The position numbers and the translations under genes were made by a program. DNA of 64,000 bases from Geminocystis sp. NIES-3708. Lineage in GTDB: Bacteria; Cyanobacteriota; Cyanobacteriia; Cyanobacteriales; Cyanobacteriaceae. Positions 16,150 to 25,146 of this stretch are shown one piece after another (within the stretch, counting starts at the first letter, position 1; each line of letters begins with the position of its first letter). Location of the stretch: assembly GCF_001548095.1 (NCBI RefSeq), contig NZ_AP014815.1, positions 1,983,656-2,047,655 on the forward strand. Reading direction: 5' to 3'. The notes under the pieces are model-generated. The model saw only the letters and a program-made list of their open reading frames with translations, was not told where the DNA came from and did no database searches.

Positions 16150-16292
16150 TTGAGATAGACTACAAAAATTTTAAAAAAGAAGTTGTATATAAATCTCACA
16201 TCTATCTGTTTTTGATGTTGAGGATTAGACATCTTATTCAAAAAAAAAGTTAAAGTATAAATGTTAAGTTTTATAACAATTGAGGTTAATTG

Positions 16293-17102
16293 ATGTTAGA
16301 ACTGTATCAATTTGAATTATCACAGTTTTCTGAAAAAGTTAGGTTTATTCTCGACTATAAAGGATTAGAGTATAAAAAAATCGAAGTAACTCCTGGTATC
16401 GGACAGTTAGAAGTTTTCAAAGTTTCAGGACAAAGACAAGTTCCAGTATTAAAAGATGGTGATACTTACATTGCCGATTCCACAGAAATCGCTCTATATT
16501 TAGATAGTAAATATCCAGAAAAACCTTTAATCCCTAGCGATGGTATAACTAGAGGACAATGTTTGTTGATAGAAGAATGGGCAGATCAATCTCTGGGTTT
16601 AAATGGGCGTAAGGCATTTATGGGTGCATTAAATCATTATCCCAATTTTCGTACTTCTTTTTTACCGAAAAATACCCCTGATATTTTCAAAACTTTTGTC
16701 AGTGCCTTTCCATCTGAAGTGTTTAATGCTATTGGTATAGGTCTTACTTTAGGTACAGATATTTTAAAAGTAGGAGAAAAAACTTTAAAACGTGATTTAG
16801 AAGCCCTAACTTTAATTTTAAAAAATCAACCCTATCTAGTGGGTGATAAACCAACTTTAGCAGATTTCACCGTAGCGGCTTTAACTACTATTATTAAATT
16901 TCCTCCTGTTGCCTATTTTGATATACCAATTGATATTGAAGGTAAAGGTATCCCCGGAATAGCTGATAATAGTGATTATTTTACTTTTTTTGAATGGCGT
17001 GATCGTCTTTATGCAGATTTTCGTCAACCTGTCGATAAATCTAGTAGTAATTTTGGTGGCAGTAGTCAAGATAATAAGCCTACATCCATCGAAATAGATT
17101 AA
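16293..17102 (+). CDS. glutathione S-transferase family protein
   Basis: The start is ATG 16293 (269 residues), preceded by TGAGG at proper spacing; a TTG one codon earlier is less likely. The N-terminal thioredoxin-like domain reads ELYQFELSQFSEKVRFILDY, with the usual S/C-x-x-KVR start of helix 1, then GQRQVPVLKDGDTYIADS with the cis-Pro and the DS pair that binds the glutathione gamma-glutamyl group. The C-terminal helical domain includes LVGDKPTLADFTVAAL. The enzyme should use or bind glutathione in the cytoplasm. It has a serine-rich tail after residue 245. The substrate is unknown. Confidence 0.85.
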   Translation: MLELYQFELSQFSEKVRFILDYKGLEYKKIEVTPGIGQLEVFKVSGQRQVPVLKDGDTYIADSTEIALYLDSKYPEKPLIPSDGITRGQCLLIEEWADQSLGLNGRKAFMGALNHYPNFRTSFLPKNTPDIFKTFVSAFPSEVFNAIGIGLTLGTDILKVGEKTLKRDLEALTLILKNQPYLVGDKPTLADFTVAALTTIIKFPPVAYFDIPIDIEGKGIPGIADNSDYFTFFEWRDRLYADFRQPVDKSSSNFGGSSQDNKPTSIEID

Positions 17103-17347
17103 TCAATTATTAATTTTAAAGCAATTAGAAGTTAATTACTATTAGGCAATGTATAGTGGGCATTGCCCACAAATCACAATAAAAAGTTTTTAAACTTCCT
17201 GAAAATATTTTTTCTACGCAACTTCTAACTATCAATTATTTATTTTCTATCTCTTCAGATTATCTTCATCATTTTTCTTCTGTTGAACTGTAAAACCGCA
17301 TCATTGAGTCTAAAATATTGGTTAACAAAAATATATATTTAATAATT

Positions 17348-18466
17348 ATGTGGACAAAATTTCTCCTAAAAACAACTTCTAAATTAAGTTTTATCGCCCT
17401 ATTTTGGTTAATTTTTACAACTTCTGCCCATGCCGCTTTAGAGTTAAGAGTAGCCATCAAAAAAGGTGTTAATAATGTACAAATTGGAAGTTCAACTCCC
17501 GCAATCATTAAAGACAGTGGTGGACGAGTAGTAGGACAAGTAGAACAAATGAATTCTTTTGTTGCTAAGTCTAATGGTGCTAATGTTAACCTTGCTCAAT
17601 GGAACTCAAATCGTCTATGGTTAGAACCTACTGGAGATGGAGTTATTTGGATTGGCGATCGCTGGTATCGTGGTCGAGTATTATTAACTCGTCAAGGTAG
17701 CGGAATTACCGCCGTCAATTATGTAGATTTAGAAGATTATTTATATAGTGTGGTTGGTGCGGAAGCAGTAGCTAGTTGGCCTCAAGAAGCTCTAAAAACT
17801 CAAGCCGTCGCTGCTCGTACCTATGCTTTATACAAACGCAATACCAGTAAGAATAGTGTTTTTGATCTTGATACAACTACCGCAACCCAAGTATATAAAG
17901 GATTAGGCAGTGAATATACCACCACCCATCAAGCCGTAAAAGCTACCAATGGGCAAATTATGACCTATAATAACCAACCAATTTTGGCTGTATTTCACTC
18001 TTCATCAGGTGGACATACAGAAAACGTGGAAGATATTTGGACTTCCCCTCTACCTTACTTACGAGGAGTTGTTGATTATGATCAAACAGCCCCTGTTTTT
18101 CAATGGAATAAAACAGTTTCACCTTCTAGTATTAGTCGTGTTGCAGGTGGTGTTGGGAATATTCGTGCCTTAGTACCTCAAAAAACCACTCCTCAAGGTA
18201 GAATTGTGACGATGCAAGTAGTTGGCGATCGTAGTACGAAAACTGTAGCAGGAAGCGATTTAAGAAGTGCATTAGATTTACGTAGTACATTATTTAGGGT
18301 GTCATCAGGAGGCAACACTTTACAGGTATCAGGAAGAGGATTTGGTCATGGTTTAGGCTTAAGCCAATGGGGAACATACTACTTAGCTCAAAATGGTGTT
18401 AATTATCGTCAAATTCTCGGACATTATTATCAGAATGCAAGACTTGCAACCATGAAAACTAGATAA
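17348..18466 (+). CDS. SpoIID/LytB domain exported protein
   Basis: The start is set at ATG 17348, giving 372 residues and a clean signal peptide (LSFIALFWLIFTTSAHA) cleaved near residue 30; an upstream TTG would add ten non-signal residues. The SpoIID core contains YLYSVVGAEAVASWPQEALK, AVAARTYALYKR, AVFHSSSGGHTEN and the C-terminal GRGFGHGLGLSQWGTYYLA. In sporulating bacteria SpoIID is a lytic transglycosylase acting on denuded peptidoglycan; in cyanobacteria the homologues are thought to help septal or lateral wall remodelling in the periplasm. The glutamate in GAEAVA is the likely catalytic residue. A HIP1 palindrome lies inside (about 17657). Confidence 0.9.
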   Translation: MWTKFLLKTTSKLSFIALFWLIFTTSAHAALELRVAIKKGVNNVQIGSSTPAIIKDSGGRVVGQVEQMNSFVAKSNGANVNLAQWNSNRLWLEPTGDGVIWIGDRWYRGRVLLTRQGSGITAVNYVDLEDYLYSVVGAEAVASWPQEALKTQAVAARTYALYKRNTSKNSVFDLDTTTATQVYKGLGSEYTTTHQAVKATNGQIMTYNNQPILAVFHSSSGGHTENVEDIWTSPLPYLRGVVDYDQTAPVFQWNKTVSPSSISRVAGGVGNIRALVPQKTTPQGRIVTMQVVGDRSTKTVAGSDLRSALDLRSTLFRVSSGGNTLQVSGRGFGHGLGLSQWGTYYLAQNGVNYRQILGHYYQNARLATMKTR

Positions 18467-19040
18467 GTAGTCAATTGTTTCATGGTTTTTTGATGAAGAT
18501 AGGAATTAGGAAGATAGAAGAAATACTAGCTAGTGAGGTGTTTATCTTAGTAATCTGGTTGAAAAAATAATTTACTAAGATAATAAGATCAAAAATTATC
18601 TATTTTTGTCAAACTTAGGGGTTTATTATATTCAATCCCTGATTTTGTCTTCTGATTTATTCGGCGGCTATTGAGTAGGTAAATTTAGTGGAGAAAATAA
18701 GATAGGGAAAACTATAAAGCCTAAAAAAATTAGTGAAATGATATTGATATTTTTAAAGCGAATGTGTCTTAGTTTAACAACTTTTTCAAAAATAATTTAT
18801 AACACTCAAATAAAAAATAGTATCAGTTTTAAAAAGTAAATAATTAATCAATATTACTTTACAAAAATTATAAGTTACATTTTTTAAAATATCCATCAAA
18901 TATTTTTGATTGTATGATACACTGAGGGAAAAAAAATAAAACTGTATTGGAATTTATCATAATAGATAATTTATAGAATTGATAAATGTAAATCAAGTGA
19001 AAAATATGACTCCAAGACAGTACAAATCGAACCAAAAATC
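18467..19040. other. 574-bp spacer upstream of truncated signalling gene
   Basis: No coding frame, RNA gene or clear terminator was recognised. The sequence is very AT-rich. It probably includes the former promoter of the truncated gene that begins at 19041. Confidence 0.35.
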
Positions 19041-19262
19041 ATGCCTAATTCAAAAACAACAACTTTTGTTACATCACAATTAAAACTTTATACTCTTCTT
19101 TCTCAATTAAAATTTCCAAAAAGTTACTTAGGAAAAATAATGTTAGTTGCTTTTCTAGGTACTCACATACCCTTACTATCACTCTTTTTTTATGCTATTG
19201 CCGTTACCAGTTTAACTACCGATGCAAAAATCGGCGTTGCTGATTTAAGCTATGAACGGTAT
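19041..19262 (+). pseudogene. 5' remnant of a membrane signalling (GGDEF-type) gene cut by an IS
   Basis: The ATG at 19041 opens a frame whose KIMLVAFLGTHIPLLSLFFY (residues 34-53) matches, in style, the first membrane helix of cyanobacterial GGDEF/diguanylate cyclase proteins, where L/V-x-F-L-G-THIPL is common. The frame continues only to about residue 75 before entering the IS1-family remnant, whose terminal region overlaps from about 19250-19263. The sensor and catalytic parts are missing from the window. The family call rests on a short segment and is moderate; the truncation itself is clear. Confidence 0.55.
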
Positions 19263-19865
19263 GGTAAAGGTACATCTTTGCAACAAAAATAATGTATTAA
19301 GAGGCGAATGGAATAATTCAACATTTTTGCGGATTTAGAATCACATAGTGTTTTGCGATGTAGTCTTGCCAAATAATGTCTTAATCTTGTATTTTTGCCT
19401 TCTACTTTTGTAATATATATTTTACTGATAATGAGTAAGATCGACCTCAGGGATAAATTATGGATGTACTTTCCAACCATCTGTTACATAAAAATAGGAT
19501 TTCCATTTTTTCACTTCTTCCCATAACGGTTGAAACGTCTGTGCACTATGATCTCTACCTAATCTAAAATTCCTTGTTTAAAGTGATTTACTGCCGTCCA
19601 AATCCATATTTTGTTTTTTTTTCACTCACAAATGTTTCCAATTCATCTAATTCTCCGACTTGTGTTACAACCTCTGTTTGATAAGCATTTGGCAACGGAC
19701 TGCCAACTTGTTTAACCCATTTACTGTGGTGTAATGAACATCTTTAACCCGTTCAATGGCTCGAAAACCCATACCATTGACGTACATCTTTAGGCAATCT
19801 CGACGAATCTGGTCGGAATAACATCGTTGCCTTTCTTTGAGTACTGTTAATAAATTGACGAGAAC
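19250..19865 (-). mobile_element. IS1-family remnant (InsA/InsB-like, frameshifted, 5' truncated)
   Basis: On the minus strand, from the right, CYSDQIRRDCLKMYVNGMGF followed by RAIERVKDVHYTTVN is the InsA-type helix-turn-helix. After a frameshift near 19740, WVKQVGSPLPNAY and VGELDELETFVSEKK continue the transposase. A later segment, KVEGKNTRLRHYLARLHRKT, then LCDSKSAKMLNYSIRLLIHY, is the InsB catalytic C-terminus. At least two frame changes and a missing N-terminal zinc-finger part make it inactive. Its 5' end stops exactly at the left terminal repeat of the IS4 element at 19866, so the IS4 insertion or a later deletion removed the rest. Confidence 0.8.
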
Positions 19866-19879
19866 CTGAGGGGGCGACA
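19866..19879 (+). repeat. left terminal inverted repeat of IS4 element
   Basis: CTGAGGGGGCGACA. It differs at one position from the right repeat, and the second copy starts with CTGAGGAAGCGACA. Confidence 0.85.
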
Positions 19880-19975
19880 ATGAAGGTAAACAGACGATGG
19901 CATAAGAGATTGAAGCTGGTAATCTGGATAAAAATAAGATGTTTTTAGTTTTTATATTAATTACTATAGAAAAAG

Positions 19976-21127
19976 ATGTTTCAACTTCCCCAATTTTATC
20001 AGGAGTATTTAAAAAAACAGTTTAATTTACCTCAATATTTAACTCTTTGTCTTTTAGTTAATTTACTTCAAAATCTTAAAACTGTTAGGTTAGAAGAAAT
20101 GGCAAAACTTTTTCCTTATCCGATTAAATTAAGAAGTAGAATTAAAAAGTTACAAAGATTTTTAAGTCTGAAAAATTGGAAAGTTGAAACCATATGGTTT
20201 CCGATTTTAAAATCATGGATTATGAACCAATGGGAATCAAACAAAGTAATTTATTTAGTCATGGATAGAACACAGTGGCAAAACATTAATATATTGATGG
20301 TAAGTTTAGTTCATCATCAAGGAGCTATCCCTGTATATTTTATCTGATTAAATAAAAAAGGAAGTAGTAATTTATCAGAACAAAAACAAGTATTAGAAGC
20401 AAGTATTAATTTATTAATTGAATATAAAATAATCGTTTTAGGAGATAGAGAATTTTGCTCTGTGGATTTAGCAAAATGGTTATCAGTAGAGAAACAGGTT
20501 TATTTATCTCTACGTTTAAAAAAGAGTGAATATGTGGAGTTAGAAACTGATATATGGTTTCGATTGAGTGAATTAGGTTTATCTCCAGGATTCTCCGTAT
20601 ATTATCGAGGAATAAAAGTTACAAAAACCAAGGGATTCTCAGGAATTAATTTAGCAGCAAAATGGAAGAAAAACTATAGACATAAATCGAGTAAACAGCC
20701 ATGGTTTATTCTCACAAATTTAGAAAGTATGTCGGAAACAATCTCTGCTTATTCCAAAAGAATGGGTATTGAAGAAATGTTTAGAGATTTTAAATTAGGA
20801 GGTTATAACTTAGAAAGTACAAAACTTGAAAATGAACGACTAATTTCTTTAATTATACTGATAACATTATCCTATAGTTATTCAACATTTATAGGAGAAG
20901 AAATTAAAAGAAAAGGAATAAGTGAATATCTAGTTAGACCCACAGAAAAAAGAAGAAGATATAAAAGATATAGTGATTTTTCTATTGGTTTAAATGGGAT
21001 AAAATGGCTAAGTGAAATCTGCTTTTTTCAAGAACAATTAGATAAGTTAACCTCTTTATTTCCTCAGAAACAGTCCTATTATCGTCAAGGTATGAGGGCT
21101 ATTTCCCTTATCCAATCTGCATTCTGA
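19976..21127 (+). pseudogene. IS4-family transposase with one internal TGA
   Basis: A 383-codon frame is open except for TGA at 20345-20347, between PVYFI and LNKKGSSNLSEQ, a site where a Trp codon (TGG) is likely. All catalytic parts are present on both sides: first Asp in LVMDRTQWQ, second Asp in IVLGDREFCS, and the IS4 YREK signature in YSKRMGIEEMFRDFK (Y-x2-R-x3-E-x6-K). There is no frameshift. The simplest reading is a recent point nonsense mutation. Readthrough could restore a full transposase but there is no evidence for it. The second copy at 21911 carries different damage. Confidence 0.88.
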
Positions 21128-21133
21128 ATGTTC

Positions 21134-21147
21134 TGTCGCACCCTCAG
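21134..21147 (-). repeat. right terminal inverted repeat of IS4 element
   Basis: On the plus strand TGTCGCACCCTCAG, seven bases after the transposase stop codon region. It pairs with the left repeat with one mismatch. Confidence 0.85.
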
Positions 21148-21529
21148 GCTATCAACTCAATTAAGAGCTATTTCTCCCGATAATTTGTTGAAACTTTCAG
21201 AGTCACAATTAAGAGAATGCGAACTGTCTCGGCAAAAGATTAATTATTTGCAAAATATTGCTTCGGTTTTTATCGATGGATTTTTAACTCCTGAACAATG
21301 ACATGAAATGAATAATGAACAGGTACTTAAATAATTAACCCAAATCAAAGATATTGGACAATGAACCGTTCAAATGTTTCTGATTTTTTACTTACAACGT
21401 CCAGATCTTTTACCATTAAAAGACATCGGTTTAGTAAATATTATCAAACAACATTATGCTGATCTAACTTTATCACAGATAACCGAATTATCTAAAAAAT
21501 GGCAATCTTACAGAACCGTAGCCATATAA
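21148..21529 (+). pseudogene. AlkA-like DNA-3-methyladenine glycosylase remnant
   Basis: The frame immediately right of the IS4 end reads LSTQLRAISPDNLLKLSESQ, then SRQKINYLQNIASVF, then LTQIKDIGQ-stop-TVQMFLIFYLQRPDLLPLKD. This is the helix-hairpin-helix region of AlkA/OGG-type glycosylases, normally LxxIxGIGxWTAxMFLL.RPD.fP..D with the catalytic Asp last. Three internal stops interrupt it: TGA at 21298-21300, TAA at 21331-21333 and TGA at 21361-21363. The third sits at the invariant Trp. The 5' end is missing, replaced by the IS. The gene once removed alkylated bases from DNA. Confidence 0.8.
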
Positions 21530-21655
21530 TATAGTATCTCTGGCTATCTTATGATGGTGTTGCTATTTATTATTAATATAATAATTTTATGTGGTATTTT
21601 AAAAATGAAGATACTTCATTTCTCTTGAAAATATTAAATTAAGTACTCGGTAAAA

Positions 21656-21910
21656 ATGACCATAAATCAAACTATTAAAGAAAAGGTTAAATTATTAGCA
21701 CAAGAATCCTTACAAAATTCTAAACTTTCAGACTGGTTTGATCTTCTTTATAAACAAGCAGGAGAGGATGCGACACAAAATCCTTGGGCAAAAATGCAAC
21801 CTTATTCTTATTTTCAAAATTAGCTGAATGAACTTCAGCTCAATAAATTATGAGGATTAAATAGTCTGGTAATTGGTTGTGGATTAGGAGATGATGCTGA
21901 AGCCTTAGCT
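21656..21910 (+). pseudogene. thiopurine methyltransferase-like SAM methyltransferase, truncated
   Basis: The frame from ATG 21656 reads SDWFDLLYKQAGEDATQNPW, then AKMQPYSYFQN, a TAG stop (21821-21823, at an expected Trp), LNELQLNKL, a TGA stop (21851-21853), then SLVIGCGLGDDAEALAL. The last is the SAM-binding motif I of the TPMT-like class I methyltransferase family (VVGCGLGDDAEaLA). It is cut at that point by the second IS4 copy, whose left end begins at 21911. The rest of the Rossmann fold is absent. Inactive. Confidence 0.8.
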
Positions 21911-22238
21911 CTGAGGAAGCGACAATGAAGCTAAACAGACGATGCGATAAAGGATTGAACAGGGTAATCTGAATAAAGATGAGATGTTTTCAGTTTTTAT
22001 ATTAATTGCTATAGAAAAAGATGTTTGAACTTCCTCAATTTTATCAGAACCATTTAAAAAAACAGTTTAATTTATCTTAATATTTAACTCTTTATCTTTC
22101 AGTTAACTTACTCCAAAATATTAAAACTGTCAGGTTAGAAAAAATGGTAAAATGTTTTCCTTATCTGATTAAATTAAGAAGTAGAATTAAAAAGTTACAA
22201 CGATTTCTGAGTCTGGAAAATTGGAAAGTTGAAACTAT
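21911..22238 (+). mobile_element. partial second copy of the IS4-family element (left end only)
   Basis: It begins with CTGAGGAAGCGACA, matching the left repeat of the 19866 element at 12 of 14 bases, and stays clearly similar to it for about 330 bp, through the transposase start (ATG 22021) to GAAACTAT. The copy has a CAA-to-TAA change in the Leu-Pro-Gln-Tyr region and lacks the rest of the gene and the right end. It truncates the methyltransferase gene. Confidence 0.85.
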
Positions 22239-22367
22239 GATCTGATAAATAATTAACAGTATGTTTAGGATACAACCAACGTGCTAAATCTTTGAAATGA
22301 TTAATCATTAGTGATTTCTTAGAAGTTGGTATTTTTATGGAAAATGTCGAAACTCAAAATTTCTGTC

Positions 22368-22680
22368 TTAAAAGTTTGATCGAACTCTATGATGTTTTAA
22401 GAATCTTCTGCTTTTCAATTCTTGTATTTGACAATTAGCTTCTTTCCCCGCCAGTAAACTACATTTTTTGATCGTAGTTGTGAAGAGGAGATTAAGGAAT
22501 TGATTGCGGTTAAAATTACCCATAAATGTCCCATAAGCACAAATAGCTTCGGGATATTGAGTCACTAAACCATAGTTTAAATCACGAGGTATCTGGGGGA
22601 TATACTTTTCCCAACGAAACTCATCCACTGTTAACTATGCGGTAATAGCGATGGGTGCAATAACTTGATTTTTTCGGCAT
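22368..22680 (-). pseudogene. unrecognised coding remnant
   Basis: On the minus strand an open segment reads QVIAPIAITA, a TAG stop (22633-22635), then TVDEFRWEKYIPQIPRDLNY and GLVTQYPEAICAYGTFMGNF. The composition and the continuity across the stop look like real protein, with the stop probably a CAG-to-TAG change. I do not recognise the family. Both ends are lost, one near the partial IS4 copy and one near the group II intron. A different frame just upstream (DAPLCFANAEKIK, about 22670-22710) resembles the STAS end of SulP sulfate transporters, which may mean two fused remnants. Confidence 0.45.
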
Positions 22681-22727
22681 TAGCAAAGCACAGAGGGGCA
22701 TCTTGACATTCACTCGTTACAGTCAAA

Positions 22728-24524
22728 CTAAGCATAGATGTCACCATCTACCCTTGTCTTCAGAACGGAACGTGAGACTTTTACCTCATTCCGCTCCTCT
22801 GGAATAAACCCTTTGTCATGGGTACAATTCAGACTTCCATCTCTGGTTGTCTTATCATCGTGGCAATGTCTATGTAGAGCTTGTAGATTGTCATATTTAT
22901 CCTTTCCGCCTTTCGATTTGGGGATAATGTGGTCGATTTCTAACAAGTCTCCAGCTTTGAAGTTCAGTTTGCAGTGATTACATTTTCCTTTTTGTTTCTT
23001 TAATAATATTGCCATTCTTGTAGAAACTTCAGGATGTTTGCCTATTCTTGCCGTCCAGTAAATCCAGTCACCATCGTAAGGTGATTTCTCTCCTTTAACT
23101 TTAGTGTGACGCTTGATTTCTGTTTTGCTATGGTTTAATAGTCTTATTCCATCTTCATCTCTGGTTGAGAACGTCCAGTTATCTTCTCCATAAGTACGCC
23201 AATATTTCTTGACTACCCATGATTTCGATTTATTGGGGTGTCTTCTTTCACTCCATCTTTTCAACTGTTTATATATCAGGTGGTCACATTTAGAGTAAGT
23301 CTCTTTACTGCACACAGAGCTATAGTAATTTGCCCAACCTCTTATTACTGGGTTAAGTTCCATTATCAGGGCTATTTGTGGACTTGATTTATGACTTCTG
23401 ATTATATTTCCAGTCTTATTAATGTGAGTTTTTATTTTTTCCTTTGATGGTTTTATTATGGTCTTAAATCCAAGAGGTACACCTTGACTGTTAATTCTAG
23501 TGTGTGTTTTACCTACTTCATATTGTCGGATGTTGAATCCTAAGAAGTCAAACCCTATTTTTTCTTCGTACTCATAAAGAGTGTGAGATATTTGGGTTTT
23601 GCTTGGTTTAAGTTCAAGTCCTATTTCTTCTAACCAGTTCTCGATGATACTTTTACATTGGAAAATAACCTCTATATCTCTATGAAGAATGACGAAATCA
23701 TCTGCATATCGAATAAGAGATAGGCTAGATTCATTTGCTTTCTTGTCACCTTTTAATGTTCTGGCAAACTTTTTAATTTCTAGTTCCATACCGTGAAGGG
23801 CAATATTTGCAAGTAGTGGAGATATGACTCCTCCCTGCGGAGTGCCTTCCTTAGTAGGAAACCATTGTTTGCTGTCCATTACTCCACTTTTTAACCATGA
23901 TTTTATCTCACGTTTTAATTGTGGGTAGGTTTCCAGTTTAGCGAGTAATTTTTCATGATTGATTTTGTCAAAGCATTTAGCAATATCAGCGTCTAATACA
24001 TATTTCGGTTGTAGCCTTATTGAATTAAATATAGCTCTTATTGCGTCATGACATGACCTTGCTGGTCGAAAACCATAGCTATTCGGCTCGAATTTGGCTT
24101 CCCATTGTGGTTCTAATGCTAGTTTTACTTGGCATTGTTTTACTCTATCTTCCATACACGGTATTCCAAGTGGTCTTTTTTCTCCATTCGCTTTTGGTAT
24201 CCATACCCTACGAGTAGGTTTTGATTTACCTTTTAACTTTAGGTTTTTGACCATTTCAACACGTTGTTTCTGAGTGAGTGATTTAATACCATCAACACCT
24301 GCTGTTTTCTTGCCTTGATTATCTTGTGCTACCTTTGTGGTTGCCAAGAGTTTACCATAGTAGGATTTGATTAGTAATCTTTGCAGACTATGAACCAATT
24401 TAACATCGCCTCTTTGACTCGCTCTGTAAATTCTTTTTTGTAGCCGAAATACTTGTTTCTCTACAACTTTCCAGTTGATAGATGACCACTTATTAATTTT
24501 ATCAATCGGTTGTACCGTTGTCAT
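22728..24524 (-). CDS. ltrA: group II intron-encoded reverse transcriptase/maturase with HNH nuclease
   Basis: A 598-residue protein with all domains in order: N-terminal RT0 region (TRRVWIPKANGEKRPLGIPC near residue 104), RT core with DADIAKCFDKINH (178-190), GTPQGGVISPLLANI (228-242) and the catalytic YADD at 273-276, the maturase/X domain with NPVIRGWANYY near 391, and a C-terminal HNH endonuclease with CNHC (515-518), EIDHIIPKSKGG (529-540) and HRHCHDDKT (551-559). It splices the intron RNA and, by target-primed reverse transcription, inserts it into DNA. No frameshift or stop is seen, in contrast to the surrounding genes. Confidence 0.95.
   Translation of the reverse strand: MTTVQPIDKINKWSSINWKVVEKQVFRLQKRIYRASQRGDVKLVHSLQRLLIKSYYGKLLATTKVAQDNQGKKTAGVDGIKSLTQKQRVEMVKNLKLKGKSKPTRRVWIPKANGEKRPLGIPCMEDRVKQCQVKLALEPQWEAKFEPNSYGFRPARSCHDAIRAIFNSIRLQPKYVLDADIAKCFDKINHEKLLAKLETYPQLKREIKSWLKSGVMDSKQWFPTKEGTPQGGVISPLLANIALHGMELEIKKFARTLKGDKKANESSLSLIRYADDFVILHRDIEVIFQCKSIIENWLEEIGLELKPSKTQISHTLYEYEEKIGFDFLGFNIRQYEVGKTHTRINSQGVPLGFKTIIKPSKEKIKTHINKTGNIIRSHKSSPQIALIMELNPVIRGWANYYSSVCSKETYSKCDHLIYKQLKRWSERRHPNKSKSWVVKKYWRTYGEDNWTFSTRDEDGIRLLNHSKTEIKRHTKVKGEKSPYDGDWIYWTARIGKHPEVSTRMAILLKKQKGKCNHCKLNFKAGDLLEIDHIIPKSKGGKDKYDNLQALHRHCHDDKTTRDGSLNCTHDKGFIPEERNEVKVSRSVLKTRVDGDIYA
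22763..22796 (-). ncRNA. group II intron domain V
   Basis: The 34-nt hairpin has an 8-bp lower stem, AGC triad, CG bulge and an upper stem TGAG/CTCA. This is the catalytic core of the intron RNA and confirms the element and its orientation. Confidence 0.9.
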
Positions 24525-25146
24525 AATTTTAATACAAAAGTTGACTTTACATTGTTTATCACAGTGACTACGTCAGCAAATCCTTTACATTACATAAAGG
24601 CATTGGCTTCTTAGTCAATCCTTCCCCTCATAACCTTACGCTGGTTACTACTCCTAGTTTTCACCTTTCTAAGAGAAGTTACGAGAGGTTACTTCGTTCC
24701 CTATATCCTTTTTCTTTCTGACTTTAGACCTCCTCTTTCCACCAGACTCTGTGTATTTGACCCCAGTTTAGATTTGATATTCTACTGGTACAATAGAGCA
24801 GTACCATTTTGGTCTAGCCTATCAGCCTTATTTGGCTAGTTTACAATTACGATGGTTCAGACAAGGATTCCTTTCGTAGTCATGGTCAGTGTGCTAGACG
24901 GGATTCCGATTTAGGCTATCAGTTACCGCCGTTTAGCCCAGCTTCAGCGTATGAGATACCACCTCAGGTCACTGTGAGCTATGCTGTCACACGGTCAAAT
25001 CGTGGATAGGATTTTCACCTACAAGGATATAAAGTTATCAAGGTACATTAGATGTAAACCTTGTCTAGCTTACGTTTTGGCTATTTTGCCTAGACTTTGG
25101 CTAGAACGAATCGCACATCAAAGATTATAATGACTATTAATCGATT

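Larger units (their letters stand above)
19866..21147 (+). mobile_element. IS4-family insertion sequence with 14-bp terminal inverted repeats
   Basis: The element is bounded by CTGAGGGGGCGACA (19866-19879) and the reverse complement of CTGAGGGTGCGACA (21134-21147), 13 of 14 matching. It is 1282 bp with one transposase frame on the plus strand and a 110-bp non-coding left end. No convincing target duplication is seen: the left flank is IS1 sequence and the right flank is an AlkA-like gene. This points to deletion or recombination after insertion. A second, partial copy lies at 21911-22238. Confidence 0.88.
22715..25116 (-). mobile_element. group II intron with maturase and HNH domain
   Basis: The 5' end is marked by GTGCGATTCGTTCTAGCC starting at 25116 on the minus strand, the typical GUGYG start. 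About 590 bp of structured non-coding RNA precede the maturase gene. Domain V is the 34-nt hairpin at 22763-22796: GAGCGGAA pairs with TTCCGTTC, the catalytic AGC triad is at positions 2-4, and the 2-nt CG bulge is present. The exact 3' end lies a few tens of bases beyond domain V and is approximate. Domain V overlaps the 3' end of the maturase reading frame. The intron appears structurally intact and may be mobile. It is of the chloroplast-like (CL) class common in cyanobacteria. Confidence 0.88.

Noticed and set aside
19665-19880. 71-codon minus-strand frame as a separate gene
   Set aside because: Its first five codons come from the IS4 terminal repeat and the rest from the truncated IS1 InsA helix-turn-helix; it is a chance fusion.
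22738-22977. 79-codon plus-strand frame in the intron
   Set aside because: It is antisense to the HNH domain of the maturase and overlaps domain V.
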